A stretch of 64,000 nt of DNA from Rhizobiales bacterium 63-22. GTDB taxonomy: Bacteria; Pseudomonadota; Alphaproteobacteria; Rhizobiales; Rhizobiaceae. Below, piece after piece: positions 36,792 to 46,345 of this stretch (positions are counted from its first letter, which is position 1; the number at the start of each line of letters is the position of its first letter). The notes under the pieces are model-generated. The model was given only the letters and a program-made list of their open reading frames with translations, made no database searches and had not been told where the DNA came from. The position numbers and the translations under genes are program-made. The DNA lies in assembly GCA_001898995.1 (NCBI GenBank), contig MKVZ01000017.1:215948-279947 (forward strand), in the 5' to 3' direction.

Positions 36792-38228
36792 GTGGAAAAC
36801 GATAGGCTGAACCTGAACCGGATCGCCCTTCTGGTCGATGCGAAGGCGGAAGCCTTCTGCACGCTTAGCGATCGTCTCTGGGAAATCCCCGAGCTTGCCT
36901 TTGCGGAACATAAGTCCTGTGAAGAACATATCGCGGCATTGAGCCGTGAGGGTTTCCGCATCCGGCGCGGCGAGAACGGCCTCGAAACGGCCTTTTGCGC
37001 CGAATATGGCGAAGGCGGTCCGGTCATCGCCTTTCTCGGCGAATACGATGCCTTGCCCGACCTGTCGCAGGCCGATGGCGCATTGGCGCACGATCCTCTT
37101 ACGCGCGGGGCGGCGGGACATGGCTGCGGGCATAATCTTCTCGGTTCCGGCTCGGCGCTCGCCGCGGTCGCCCTGAAGGACGCTCTTGCCGGCGCCGGTA
37201 TCGAAGGCCGTGTGCGCTATTACGGCTGCCCGGCGGAGGAAAGCGGCTCCGGCAAGGTCTATATGGCGCGCGCAGGCTTTTTCGACGACGTGGATGTAGC
37301 CTTCTGCTGGCACCCGAGCGTCGTCAACGAGGCTGTCACCACCTCGAACCTTGCTTTCTATCAGTGCTATTTCCGGTTCAGCGGGCGGGCATCCCATGCC
37401 GCGGCCACGCCGCATCTGGGACGCAGCGCCCTCGATGCGGTGGAATTGATGAATGTCGGCGTCAATTACATGCGCGAACATATGCCGTCCGACGCGCGTA
37501 TCCACTACGCCATCACCAATAGCGGCGGAATCGCGCCGAATGTGGTGCAGGCGAATGCGGAAGTGCTTTATCTCGTCCGCTCGCCGAAGATCGAGGATGC
37601 GGAACGGCTGTTCGAGCGGGTCGTGAAGATCGCGGAGGGCGCCGCGCTCATGACCGAAACGCAGATGACCAGCCAGATCACCGACGCCGGCATGAACCTC
37701 CTGCCGAACACGGTGCTGCTTGAGACCCTGCACGACAATATGGTGCGGATCGGCGGGCCGGGCTTTGACGATGCCGACCGCGATTTTGCCGGCAAGCTGC
37801 GCGAGAGCGCCCTGTCGGACGGGGATATAGAAGCCAATATCACTGCCTATGGCGCGGACCTGAATGGGACCGTGCTGCATGACGGTGTCCTGCCGCTGTC
37901 GCCGGTCGAAACGGTGATGCCCGGCAGCACCGATGTGGGCGATGTGAGCTGGATCGTTCCGACCGTGCAATGCCACACAGCCTGCTTCGCTTTCGGCACG
38001 CCGTTTCACACATGGCAACTGGTGACTCAAGGGCGGCAGCCAGCCGCGCACAAGGGCATGGTGCTGGCGGCCAAGGTGCTCGCCGCTACCGCCGCCGATT
38101 GTCTGCGGCGGCCGGAACTGATCGAAAAGGCGAAGGCGGAACTGAAGGAGCGGACCGGAGAGCGGCGCTATCTCTGCCCGATTCCACCGGAAATCACGCC
38201 GGAACATCTCAAGCCAATGAATGCCTGA
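36792..38228 (+). CDS. M20 family amidohydrolase, AbgB-like
   Basis: The 478-residue metallo-hydrolase resembles subunit B of p-aminobenzoyl-glutamate hydrolase and related amidohydrolases. The metal-binding motif GHGCGHNLLGSG, the catalytic CPAEESGSGKVYMARAG, and the dimerisation-domain segment FSGRASHAAATPHLGRSA are visible. GTG 36792 is preferred: AGGGGG lies close upstream and the length matches AbgB (about 480 residues); a start at 36744 would lie inside the lipoprotein gene. Its substrate is unknown. It is followed by a binding protein gene, suggesting uptake and hydrolysis of an amide or amino acid conjugate. Confidence 0.87.
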   Translation: MENDRLNLNRIALLVDAKAEAFCTLSDRLWEIPELAFAEHKSCEEHIAALSREGFRIRRGENGLETAFCAEYGEGGPVIAFLGEYDALPDLSQADGALAHDPLTRGAAGHGCGHNLLGSGSALAAVALKDALAGAGIEGRVRYYGCPAEESGSGKVYMARAGFFDDVDVAFCWHPSVVNEAVTTSNLAFYQCYFRFSGRASHAAATPHLGRSALDAVELMNVGVNYMREHMPSDARIHYAITNSGGIAPNVVQANAEVLYLVRSPKIEDAERLFERVVKIAEGAALMTETQMTSQITDAGMNLLPNTVLLETLHDNMVRIGGPGFDDADRDFAGKLRESALSDGDIEANITAYGADLNGTVLHDGVLPLSPVETVMPGSTDVGDVSWIVPTVQCHTACFAFGTPFHTWQLVTQGRQPAAHKGMVLAAKVLAATAADCLRRPELIEKAKAELKERTGERRYLCPIPPEITPEHLKPMNA

Positions 38229-38266
38229 CGGGGGCATTCTTCTATCGATCGAAAAGGGGGATATAC

Positions 38267-39115
38267 ATGAAACGTCTATTTCTGGCGGGCGGACTCTGCC
38301 TCGCCTTGGCCGCATCGTCCGCAAACGCCTTTGCGGAGCAATTGACCCTGCGCCTTGCAACCGAGGGTTCCTTTGCGCCCTTCAATTTCGTCCGTCCCGA
38401 CGGAACGCTGGACGGTTTCGAAATCGATGTGGCGAATGATCTCTGCCGGCGCATGAATGCGAAATGCACCATGACCGCGCAGGCGTGGGACGGTATCATT
38501 CCGGGCCTCAATGCCGGAAAATACGATGCGATCCTTGCCGGCATGTCGATAACCGACGAACGCAGAAAGGTCGTCGACTTCTCGATTCCCTACGAACAGG
38601 CATATCTGGGCTTCGCCGTCATGGACGACTCGCCCCTGATGGATCTCGATGGGACGGGCCAGACGCTCAATATCGAAAAGGATCCAGACGCATTCGCCGC
38701 CCTCTTGGCGAAGTGGAAACCCAAGCTCAAGGGCAAGGTGATCGGCGTTCAGGGATCGACGATCGGCGCCAATTTTCTGGACAAGTATCTTTCCGACACG
38801 GTTGAAGTCCACGAATACAAGACGACCGACGAGCATGATCTCGATCTGCTGAGCGGTCGTGTGGACGCGAATTTCGCCGCGCAGCCCAATTTCGCAGCCA
38901 CGATGGAAAAGCCGGAATTCTCCCATATGAAAATGGTGGGAACGGCGCTCACCGGCGGCGTATTCGGCGCGGGTGTCGGCGTCGCCCTGCGCAAGGACGA
39001 ACCGGAAACGAAGGCGCTTTTCAACAAGGCCATCACAGAAGCCATCCAGGATGGCACTATCCGCAAGCTGTCCCTGAAATGGTTCAAGGTCGATACCACG
39101 CCCAAACTGAACTGA
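38267..39115 (+). CDS. Amino-acid-type ABC transporter substrate-binding protein
   Basis: The 282-residue periplasmic protein has a signal peptide (about residues 1-23, ending ANAFAE) and a type II solute-binding fold of the lysine/arginine/ornithine/histidine family (SBP_bac_3). Typical segments are FAPFNFVRPDGTLDGFEIDVANDLC and WDGIIPGLNAGKYDAI. A strong AAAAGGGGG site precedes ATG 38267. No permease or ATPase follows; the gene ends at a terminator, so it is an orphan in this window and may use a transporter encoded elsewhere. Confidence 0.9.
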   Translation: MKRLFLAGGLCLALAASSANAFAEQLTLRLATEGSFAPFNFVRPDGTLDGFEIDVANDLCRRMNAKCTMTAQAWDGIIPGLNAGKYDAILAGMSITDERRKVVDFSIPYEQAYLGFAVMDDSPLMDLDGTGQTLNIEKDPDAFAALLAKWKPKLKGKVIGVQGSTIGANFLDKYLSDTVEVHEYKTTDEHDLDLLSGRVDANFAAQPNFAATMEKPEFSHMKMVGTALTGGVFGAGVGVALRKDEPETKALFNKAITEAIQDGTIRKLSLKWFKVDTTPKLN

Positions 39116-39137
39116 TACCGAACTTATATATTTAAAT

Positions 39138-39165
39138 AAAAACGCGGCCGGAAGGCCGCGTTTTT
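39138..39165. terminator. Bidirectional terminator between the binding protein gene and the growth-pole gene
   Basis: A 12-base perfect stem AAAAACGCGGCC/GGCCGCGTTTTT with loop GGAA gives T runs on both strands, serving the convergent genes on either side. Confidence 0.9.
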
Positions 39166-39187
39166 ATTTGATATTTTGCCCTTTTTA

Positions 39188-42100
39188 TCAGCGCAGGCGG
39201 CCGCTCGCATGGGCGAGCATGGTATAGACCTTGCCGGTGTCGGAGGTCAGATAGGTCTGCGTCACCATATTGTCGCGGTCGTTGCGGGCAACATCGTCGA
39301 GCAGGCGCTCGAAATCGTCCATGTAACGGTCCACCGCGCGGCGGAACTCGCCGTCCGTCTGGTATTTGCGCTTGATGTCGTCGAAGGTCTGCTGACCCTT
39401 CAGCGTGTAAAGACGACGGGTGAACACGTTACGCTCACCGCGGCGATAGCGGTCCCAGAGTTCCACCGACGCTTCATGATCGATGGCACGGGCGATATCC
39501 ACCGAAAGCGAGTTCAGCGATTCGACCACATGGCTCGGCGAACGCGGCGCAGCAGCGGATTGCGGCTTCGGCTGCGCCACGCTTTCCTCTTCCTCACGCG
39601 AGGCGCGGGCGAGAAGGTCCGAAACCCAGCCGCGCGGCCGGTCGGTGGAAGCTGCCGGCGCCGATTGGGCCGGCTGCTGCGGCAGGGGTGCTTCCGTCGA
39701 ACGCTGGCGCAGCGCCACGTCTCCGTTAGCCGCCGGTGCCGTCGGCGTGGCTTTTGGAGCCGGAGCGGCCGGCGCCGCGCGAACTGCGGTCCGGGCCGGG
39801 GCCGAAGCCGGGCGGGATACCGGGCGCTCGGCACGGCTTTCGCCGACATCGACCAGCCGGCCCGACTTGTTGACGATTTCGGCCAGTTCCTTGAGCGCGT
39901 TGATCTGCTCACTCACGGCCTTGCGCATGGCGGTGGTGGTTTCCTTCGCCTCCGCAGGCATATCGAGCACGCCGCGCTTCAGTTCGCCGCGCGTGGTGTT
40001 CAACTCGGTGCGGATTTCGTCGGCGGTGCGGCGAATCTCGTCGGTCGCCGACGAGAACTTGCGGCTGGCTTCCTCCACGATCTCCGACACGCTTTCGCGC
40101 ATCTTTTCCGCCGAGGCGCGGGTCTGGCCCTCGGCGCGCTGGAAGGCGCTGCCGACCAGAGCCTCGAAGGACTGCATCAGCTTTTCGATGCCTTCCGACT
40201 TTTCGGCAAGGCCCTGAGCCAGCTTGTCGAGTGCCTCATGGCGCTCTTCCAGCGTGCCGACGAGACCGTTCTGTGCCGTATTGATCATGTCGGAGGCCGA
40301 AGCCAGCACCTTGCCGTGCTCCTCGAAACGATCGGCGATATCGGCGATCTGCGACAGGGTGCTGTCGGAGAGCGAACGCAATGTGCCGATATTGCTGCCG
40401 ATGAGGCCGGTCGAGGCCTGGAACATCTGCGCGGCGCGGTTGGCGTTCTCGGCAAAGCTCGACGTTGTTTCGACAAGGCGACCGTCGATTTCGTTGAGGT
40501 TGCGCGTGGCGGCGTCGATGAGCTTGCCCAGTTCGCCGTTGGAGGTGGCGAGACGGTCAATCAGTTCGCCTATATTGTCCGAAAGGCCGGATTTGGCCTG
40601 CTGGACGGCGGCGATGGTCTCCGCCGTGCGGCTGGCCAGCGCGTTGACCAGCGCGGCATTTTCCGAACGCAGGCGATCGGTGGCGGCGTGGGTCGCTTCC
40701 TCAAGCTGCTGCGCGAGGCCTCGCCCGCTATCGGCAAGACGCTGCACCAGCGGTTCCGCCGTCTCGTTGAGGATTTCCGTGATCTCGCGCGACCGGGCTG
40801 CGAGAACGGCGTTGAGTTCGCGGGTGCGCTCCTCCAGCGTGACCGCCGTGGTATCCGTGACCTGCGCGATCCGCGCCTCGACCGAACCCAGTTCCACGGT
40901 GATGTGCGAGCCGATGTCGCTCAGGCGCTTGGCAATGGCATCGGCGCGTTCCGACAGGCGGGCCTCCGTGCCGGCCAGATTGTCGGCAACGCTGGTCGAG
41001 AAGGCTTCGCTGTGACCGGCGAGCGTCTCGCTCGTCTTCGCGGCGGTATCGGCGATACGCGCCTCGATGGAGTTGAGTTCGCCGGTGAGGCGGCTGCCGA
41101 CCTCGCCAAGGCGGCCGGCGATTTCCTCGGCACGCTCCGACATGCGGGTTTCCGTGCCGGCCAGATTGCTGGCGATATTGGCCGAGAAGGCTTCGCTGTG
41201 GCCGGCGAGCGTCTCGCTCGTCTTCGCGGCGGTATCGGCGATGCGCGCCTCGATGGAATTGAGTTCGCCGGTAAGGTGGCTGCCGATTTCGCCGAGACGG
41301 CCGGCGATCGCATCGGCGCGTTCCGACAGGCGGTTTTCAGTGCCGGACAGATTGTCGATGAGGCGGGCGCTGAAGCTCTCGCCGAAACCGTCGAGAGCCT
41401 CGCCTGCCTTGGCGGCTTCCGCCGAAAGCGTGCTGGCCGCTTCGCCGATCTTTTCGCGCAGGGCACTGGCGACGACGCCGGCGCTCTGCTCCAGCGCACG
41501 CCGCACGTTGTCGACGCCGATGGAAAGCGCCTTCTCCATGGTCCGGGTGCGTTCGTCGATGATGCCCGTCTGGCCGTCGAAAGCGCTGCTGATCGCTTCG
41601 CTGCTGCCGGCGATAGCCTCGCGCAGATCCGCCGCGCGCTGCGCAAGCGTATCGTTATGCGCCTGAAGCGACTGGTTCAGCGAGGCTGTATTGTCGGACA
41701 GGGTGGCGGCGAGGCCGTCGGTGCGCTGCGTGACATGACGGACATGCTCTTCGAGCGCCACATCGAACGCGCTGCGGCCCGTTTCGAGGGATTGCCCCAT
41801 GGCCTGTGCGCGCTCGTCCAGCATGCGGGAGAGGGCTTCCGTGCGCTCGGAAAGAATAGCGGCGTGATTGTCCGCGGCGGAATTGAGGATCGACGCGCTG
41901 GTCTCGACCGCGCCGTGAATGGCGTCTGCGCGGCTGGCGAGCGTGTCGGCATGGCCGCGGATGATGTCCGACACACGCCCGGTTTCGCTTTCCAGCGAAG
42001 CCGCGAGCATATCGCGGCTTTCCGCCAGTTTGACGGAGAAGGCGGCGGCCTTTTCGCTGAGAACGTCGCCGACGCCGTCGCCGATGGCCGACAGTTCCGC

Positions 42101-43831
42101 GCCGATCTTCGATTTGGTCTCGTCGATCATCGCGCTCAGCGATGCGCGGCTCGTGGAGAAGGTCTCGGCGATTTCGCGCGTGCGGGCAATGAGGTTCTCG
42201 TTGATCTGCCGCGAGCGGCTTTCGAGCGCGATGTTGAGCTTTTCCGTGCTGCTGTCGAGCGCATGGGCACGGGCCTCGAATTCGGTCAACAGGGCCTGTC
42301 CGCGCTCGGAAAGCGTGCCGTTCAGATTGGCGAGACGGGTATCGAACTCACTGACCATGGACTCGGTTGCGCCGCCAAGAAGATCGGCGATGCCGGTCGT
42401 GCGGTCGTCCAGAGCTTCCTTGAGGCGTTCGAACACCGAACGCGACTGTTCGTCCAGCGCGGCAATGCGCGTGTCGAGCAATCCGGCGAAGGTCTCGCCG
42501 GAAGCGGTGATGCGTGCGCCGATGTCGCCGGTGCGCATGCCGATCGCCTCGGCGATGGCGCCGCCGCTTTCGTTGATGCTGCCGATCAGGCGTTCGCCGG
42601 ATTGGTTGAGAAGGGTGCTGAGCTGCTGAGACGCGGAGAGAACATTGTCGCTTATGATACTGGAAGCACTCGACAATTCTTCCTTGAGCTGTTCATGCGC
42701 ACCGGAAATCGAGGAGCGCACGCGCTCGGCATGGCTGACCACGGCCTCGCGTTCGTTGCCCAGTTCGCTGACCAACGAGCGGATGCGAATCTCGTTGTCG
42801 CTATAGGCGCGTTCGAGCTGGTTGACCTCGGTCTGGACCAGCGTTTCCAATTCCACGGCGCGCGCCAGCGTGCGCTCGATGCCTTCGTTCATCGCGGCGA
42901 CTTCGCGGCGTACGGCCTGGCTCAGCGTCGAAACGCGGTCGCCGGCAACGGCCTCCGGCTGGAGCAGGCGGAGTGCCGCATCGGACATGGTGCGCGCGGC
43001 GATCTGCATTTCCCGCGCGCGGCGAACCAGTTGCGTGAAGCCCCAGAACATGGCGATCGGCAGCACAATGCCGGCTGCGAGGCCGATGCCCGCCGGCGAG
43101 GTGACGAAATTCTTCGTCGCCTGCAAACTGGAAAAGGCATTCGGATCGATGGCGCGGCTGAGCGCGATGCCGCCGGCAGCCCACAGAACGCTGATGGCGG
43201 TCGTGGTCCAGTAGAGCTTCGACGAACGGTCGCTCGCGCGGCGCAAGCCGGGCGCAAGCACGGCGGCGCGATCGCCGCGTGCGTCGTCATTGGCGGGCCG
43301 GCGGGCAGGGGCGGCAGGCGATGCGGTGGAAGCGGGCGGCCTGACAATGGCTTCCGAGGCTTCCGGGGTCTCAGGCGTGCGAACGCCCTGCGCGGTGGCG
43401 AGGGAACCACGCCATTCCTGTAGATTTGGAGCCTGCGGCTCCGGGGTCTGTAGCTTGGGGGCCACGGGCTGGCGGGCGGCAGGCGGCGGAACCGGCGCGC
43501 CAGCCTTCACGACAGGCGGAACAGGCGGAGCGGCAGGGGCGACGACGGCCGATGCGGCGGCAGCCGAAGATACCTTGTTATGCGTTTCCTGCGCGACAGG
43601 GGTTTTCTGCGCTCCGGACTGAGCGGCTTCGGCAGGCTTCGTCTTCTGTTCGGCCTGGAGTTCCTCGGCCGCCCGCGAGATCTGTTCCTCCAGATCATCG
43701 ACCGAGAAATCCTCATCCAGCGCACCCAGATCCATGTCCAGATCGATATCGTCGCCGAAGTCGATGTCGAGCGCCTGCTCCAGCGCCTTTTCAACCTCAA
43801 GGTCGAGCTTCTGTGCTTTGGTATTAGCCAT
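39188..43831 (-). CDS. Growth pole ring (GPR)-like apolipoprotein-domain protein
   Basis: The 1547-residue protein has an acidic N-terminus, a Pro/Ala-rich linker (about 60-190) and two membrane segments (about 206-228 and 241-262). About 1000 residues of nearly uninterrupted alpha-helical, coiled-coil-like sequence follow, and then an Ala/Pro-rich C-terminal part ending in a compact conserved domain. Segments such as LSERADAIAGRLGEIGSHL recur with a 62-residue period. This layout matches the large apolipoprotein-A1-like protein that forms a ring at the growing pole in Agrobacterium (GPR), which is about 2100 residues there. A role in unipolar growth is inferred by homology. It stands alone as a transcription unit with a terminator behind it and a 568-base spacer ahead. 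Confidence 0.82.
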   Translation of the reverse strand: MANTKAQKLDLEVEKALEQALDIDFGDDIDLDMDLGALDEDFSVDDLEEQISRAAEELQAEQKTKPAEAAQSGAQKTPVAQETHNKVSSAAAASAVVAPAAPPVPPVVKAGAPVPPPAARQPVAPKLQTPEPQAPNLQEWRGSLATAQGVRTPETPEASEAIVRPPASTASPAAPARRPANDDARGDRAAVLAPGLRRASDRSSKLYWTTTAISVLWAAGGIALSRAIDPNAFSSLQATKNFVTSPAGIGLAAGIVLPIAMFWGFTQLVRRAREMQIAARTMSDAALRLLQPEAVAGDRVSTLSQAVRREVAAMNEGIERTLARAVELETLVQTEVNQLERAYSDNEIRIRSLVSELGNEREAVVSHAERVRSSISGAHEQLKEELSSASSIISDNVLSASQQLSTLLNQSGERLIGSINESGGAIAEAIGMRTGDIGARITASGETFAGLLDTRIAALDEQSRSVFERLKEALDDRTTGIADLLGGATESMVSEFDTRLANLNGTLSERGQALLTEFEARAHALDSSTEKLNIALESRSRQINENLIARTREIAETFSTSRASLSAMIDETKSKIGAELSAIGDGVGDVLSEKAAAFSVKLAESRDMLAASLESETGRVSDIIRGHADTLASRADAIHGAVETSASILNSAADNHAAILSERTEALSRMLDERAQAMGQSLETGRSAFDVALEEHVRHVTQRTDGLAATLSDNTASLNQSLQAHNDTLAQRAADLREAIAGSSEAISSAFDGQTGIIDERTRTMEKALSIGVDNVRRALEQSAGVVASALREKIGEAASTLSAEAAKAGEALDGFGESFSARLIDNLSGTENRLSERADAIAGRLGEIGSHLTGELNSIEARIADTAAKTSETLAGHSEAFSANIASNLAGTETRMSERAEEIAGRLGEVGSRLTGELNSIEARIADTAAKTSETLAGHSEAFSTSVADNLAGTEARLSERADAIAKRLSDIGSHITVELGSVEARIAQVTDTTAVTLEERTRELNAVLAARSREITEILNETAEPLVQRLADSGRGLAQQLEEATHAATDRLRSENAALVNALASRTAETIAAVQQAKSGLSDNIGELIDRLATSNGELGKLIDAATRNLNEIDGRLVETTSSFAENANRAAQMFQASTGLIGSNIGTLRSLSDSTLSQIADIADRFEEHGKVLASASDMINTAQNGLVGTLEERHEALDKLAQGLAEKSEGIEKLMQSFEALVGSAFQRAEGQTRASAEKMRESVSEIVEEASRKFSSATDEIRRTADEIRTELNTTRGELKRGVLDMPAEAKETTTAMRKAVSEQINALKELAEIVNKSGRLVDVGESRAERPVSRPASAPARTAVRAAPAAPAPKATPTAPAANGDVALRQRSTEAPLPQQPAQSAPAASTDRPRGWVSDLLARASREEEESVAQPKPQSAAAPRSPSHVVESLNSLSVDIARAIDHEASVELWDRYRRGERNVFTRRLYTLKGQQTFDDIKRKYQTDGEFRRAVDRYMDDFERLLDDVARNDRDNMVTQTYLTSDTGKVYTMLAHASGRLR
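40922..41345 (-). repeat. Tandem 186-base (62-codon) coding repeats in the GPR-like gene
   Basis: The string GAGCGTCTCGCTCGTCTTCG occurs at 41021 and again at 41207, exactly 186 bases apart, with near-identical flanks. A third more diverged unit precedes and a fourth follows. At protein level the unit contains ELNSIEARIADTAAKTSETL. The high DNA identity implies recent duplication or ongoing gene conversion. Confidence 0.85.
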
Positions 43832-44399
43832 CGCTTACCTACCTCGTACTCGTCACTATGACGGCCGGATCGTCATGGAACCGCTACAAAACTTTTTTCC
43901 GCCATTTTTATCGTACCGGCTCGCGGCTGTTAAGGAAATAGGCCTCTTTCCGCGATGCCTAAAACTTTAAATACAAGGTTAACAAAAGCCGCCTCAGATG
44001 ACAAAAAATGCGGATTTGCGGGCTTTTATCAGCCCTCGACAAGTTGTGGAAATCGTTTTCCGCCTCAAGCAGCCTTCGCGTTGCAACCTGAATCCATTAA
44101 TAAAATTAGCCGCATAGCGTGAATTTTTATTTCAGGATCGTCTCACGGCTGTATGGATTCCGAATGCCCGCGCCGGCGCTTTATTCCTCTCCTCATTTAT
44201 CAGCATACGCCTCATTTCGGTGACGCGGCAAGGAAAGAGTTCCGGTTCCCTCCTGTCAGGCTTGAGAGGAAATGGGAAGAAGATGCGTCGTCAACGGTTG
44301 CAACGGCGCGCGGAAGACCGTATCTGCCTTGCTTCTATTTCTCGCCACATGACCCGCGAGACGGGAACCGCATGGATTCATGCGATTCAGGGAAAGAAA
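43832..44399. other. 568-base non-coding spacer upstream of the GPR-like gene and ferredoxin gene
   Basis: This stretch separates divergent genes and should hold both promoters. It is clearly more AT-rich than its surroundings. A TTAA-N8-TTAAC pair at 43967-43983 resembles a CtrA box but has one extra spacer base. Short open frames inside it lack family resemblance and suitable start sites, so I do not call them. No strong sigma-70 boxes stand out. Confidence 0.5.
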
Positions 44400-44723
44400 A
44401 TGACCAAGATCGTATTCCTCTCCGCCGATGGCGCGACGCGCACGCAAGTCGAGGCCGATAACGGTTCGAGCGTGATGGAAGCCGCCGTGCGCAACGGTAT
44501 TCCGGGCATCGACGCGGAATGCGGGGGTGCCTGCGCCTGCGCGACCTGCCATGTCTATGTGGACGAAGAATGGACGGCGATCGTCGGCGCTCCCGATCCG
44601 ATGGAAGAGGACATGCTCGACTTCGCCTCCGACGTGCGGCCCAATTCGCGTCTTTCCTGCCAGATCCGCGTCACCGACGAACTGGACGGACTGGTGGTGC
44701 AGGTGCCGGAACGGCAGGGCTGA
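44400..44723 (+). CDS. 2Fe-2S ferredoxin, adrenodoxin type
   Basis: The 107-residue electron carrier has the vertebrate/alphaproteobacterial-type cluster motif C-x5-C-x2-C (in [14 protein letters not shown]) and the fourth Cys in RLSCQIRV. The acidic helix [12 protein letters not shown] is a typical interaction surface for ferredoxin reductase or cytochrome P450 partners. ATG 44400 gives the usual family length and is preceded by GGAAAG. It is not beside an iron-sulfur cluster assembly operon here, so its partner is unknown. Confidence 0.93.
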   Translation: MTKIVFLSADGATRTQVEADNGSSVMEAAVRNGIPGIDAECGGACACATCHVYVDEEWTAIVGAPDPMEEDMLDFASDVRPNSRLSCQIRVTDELDGLVVQVPERQG

Positions 44724-44741
44724 CACAATAATAATATGGGA

Positions 44742-45368
44742 CTACGGGCGCGGCAGTGAACCCATCTTCTCCAGACGGTTGGTCAGGAGCCGGGCGAAAC
44801 GGCTCTCGAAATTGACGGACTCGGCACGGTCGAAATAAAGCTGGGCCTTGTCGTGCGCTGCCAGCACGCGGGCGGTGGTCTTGTCGATATCGGCGTGCAG
44901 ATCCGCGCAATCCCGACGGCTGCGCAGGCCGCGAAGGCTGCGCTCCAGCTTGCTCGCATAGCTGCTGGCGATCGTTACATGGCTGTCCTCATGGCGGGTG
45001 ATATCCTGCAAAAGCGTGTCCCAGACAAGCGCCAGCGCCGGTTTGGCGTGACGGCGCTGTTTCCAGCGCGGCAGAAAGACCTTGGCGTGGACATTCACAT
45101 AGGCGTTCTGAATCTTGCAATATCTGTCGCCCGGCGCGCGGCCATAGTGAACCTTGGAATCGAAGCGGATTTCGGCTTCGCCCGGATGACGATGGCCGGT
45201 GGTTTTGAGGCGGGGACCATTGCGAGCCAGCGACCGGTCGAGTTGGCCGACCGTCCTGCCGCTCACCGTATAATAACGAACGGTGCGGAAGACCGTTACC
45301 GCCTGGGCCTGCGAAGCAGCCAGCGTCAGCACGACACCGAGGAACAGAACCCGCTTCCTGAAGATCAT
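44742..45368 (-). CDS. Exported DUF922 protein (putative Zn-dependent protease)
   Basis: The 208-residue protein has a signal peptide (residues 1 to about 23, ending AQA) and a DUF922 domain. An HExxH-type motif is visible in ITRHEDSHVTIA, supporting annotation as a predicted secreted metalloprotease. The segment YYTVSGRTVGQLDRSLARNGP near the N-terminus is typical of the family. Activity has not been inferred beyond the motif. It is convergent with the ferredoxin gene, leaving 18 bases between the stops. Confidence 0.85.
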   Translation of the reverse strand: MIFRKRVLFLGVVLTLAASQAQAVTVFRTVRYYTVSGRTVGQLDRSLARNGPRLKTTGHRHPGEAEIRFDSKVHYGRAPGDRYCKIQNAYVNVHAKVFLPRWKQRRHAKPALALVWDTLLQDITRHEDSHVTIASSYASKLERSLRGLRSRRDCADLHADIDKTTARVLAAHDKAQLYFDRAESVNFESRFARLLTNRLEKMGSLPRP

Positions 45369-45492
45369 GTCGCGCTCCTTTGCTGGAAATGCTTTAAGCC
45401 GATATTTCCGGGCCGCGGCAATAGCGTTCCGGTCTCAGGACAATTATAACGCCTGACGGGCAAATCGGAATATCAGGCCGGAGTATCGGACA

Positions 45493-46341
45493 ATGGATAA
45501 AGTCTGGCAACTGGCCCATGGGCGGTCGCTATCCCTTGGCGAAAAATCCGTGATCATGGGCATATTGAACGTGACGCCGGATTCCTTCTCCGACGGCGGA
45601 CGGCACGACGATCCGGACCGGGCGCTGGCGGCCGCCGGGAAAATGCTCGACGAGGGCGCGGCCATCATCGACGTGGGCGGCGAGTCGACCCGCCCGGGGG
45701 CGGAACCCGTGGATGCCGATACGGAAGCGGCGCGGGTGCTGCCGGTCATAGAAGCGCTGGCGGGGCGTTACGGCTGTCTCATTTCCATCGATACCTACCG
45801 CGCCGCAACAGCCGAAAAGGCCGTGGCGGCGGGCGCCCACATCGTCAACGACGTCTGGGGGCTGCAACGCGAACCGCCGATCGCCGATGTGGCGCGGCGG
45901 ACGGGTGCCGGTCTGGTCATCATGCACACCAGCCGGGACCGAGCCACCCTGCCGGACGTGATCGCGGACCAGTTCGCCTTTCTGAACCGCTCGCTGGAAA
46001 TCGCCGATGCGGCCGGGATCGAACGGTCGCGCATCGTGCTCGATCCCGGTTTCGGCTTCGGCAAGAACGCTGGGGAGGACATGGCGCTGATGGCGCGGCT
46101 CGAAGAATTGCGCGGCCTTGGCCTGCCGCTTCTGGCCGGTACCTCGCGAAAGCGATTCATCGGCGCGGTCACGGGGCGGACAGAGGCGGCGCAGCGCGAT
46201 GTGGGCACTGCCGCCACCTCGGTGGCGTTGCGGCTTGCGGGTGCCGACATCTTCCGTGTCCATAATGTCGCTTTTAACAAGGATGCGCTTGCGGTGGCGG
46301 ATGCTATTCTGCAAGTAAGATCGGGCGAAAACAGGAAGTGA
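45493..46341 (+). CDS. folP: Dihydropteroate synthase
   Basis: The 282-residue TIM-barrel enzyme joins p-aminobenzoate to dihydropterin pyrophosphate in folate synthesis and is the target of sulfonamides. Motifs are MGILNVTPDSFSDGG, IIDVGGESTRPGAEPV and DPGFGFGKNAGED. It is the first of three folate genes that are nearly overlapping. Confidence 0.95.
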   Translation: MDKVWQLAHGRSLSLGEKSVIMGILNVTPDSFSDGGRHDDPDRALAAAGKMLDEGAAIIDVGGESTRPGAEPVDADTEAARVLPVIEALAGRYGCLISIDTYRAATAEKAVAAGAHIVNDVWGLQREPPIADVARRTGAGLVIMHTSRDRATLPDVIADQFAFLNRSLEIADAAGIERSRIVLDPGFGFGKNAGEDMALMARLEELRGLGLPLLAGTSRKRFIGAVTGRTEAAQRDVGTAATSVALRLAGADIFRVHNVAFNKDALAVADAILQVRSGENRK

Positions 46342-46345
46342 AGCC

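Noticed and set aside
40922..41345. CRISPR-like or non-coding tandem repeat
   Set aside because: The 186-base period keeps the reading frame and encodes conserved helical protein sequence, so it is a coding duplication.
39176..43423. Open frame of about 1400 codons on the + strand opposite the GPR-like gene
   Set aside because: The minus strand shows membrane segments, coiled-coil periodicity and a plausible homologue. The + strand frame is compositionally biased and repetitive only because the other strand is.
43967..43983. CtrA binding site call
   Set aside because: Spacing between the two TTAA halves is eight bases, not seven, so I list it only as a resemblance and not as a feature.
44153..44461. 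Short open frame before and over the ferredoxin start
   Set aside because: It lacks a ribosome binding site and domain resemblance, and overlaps a clear ferredoxin in another frame.
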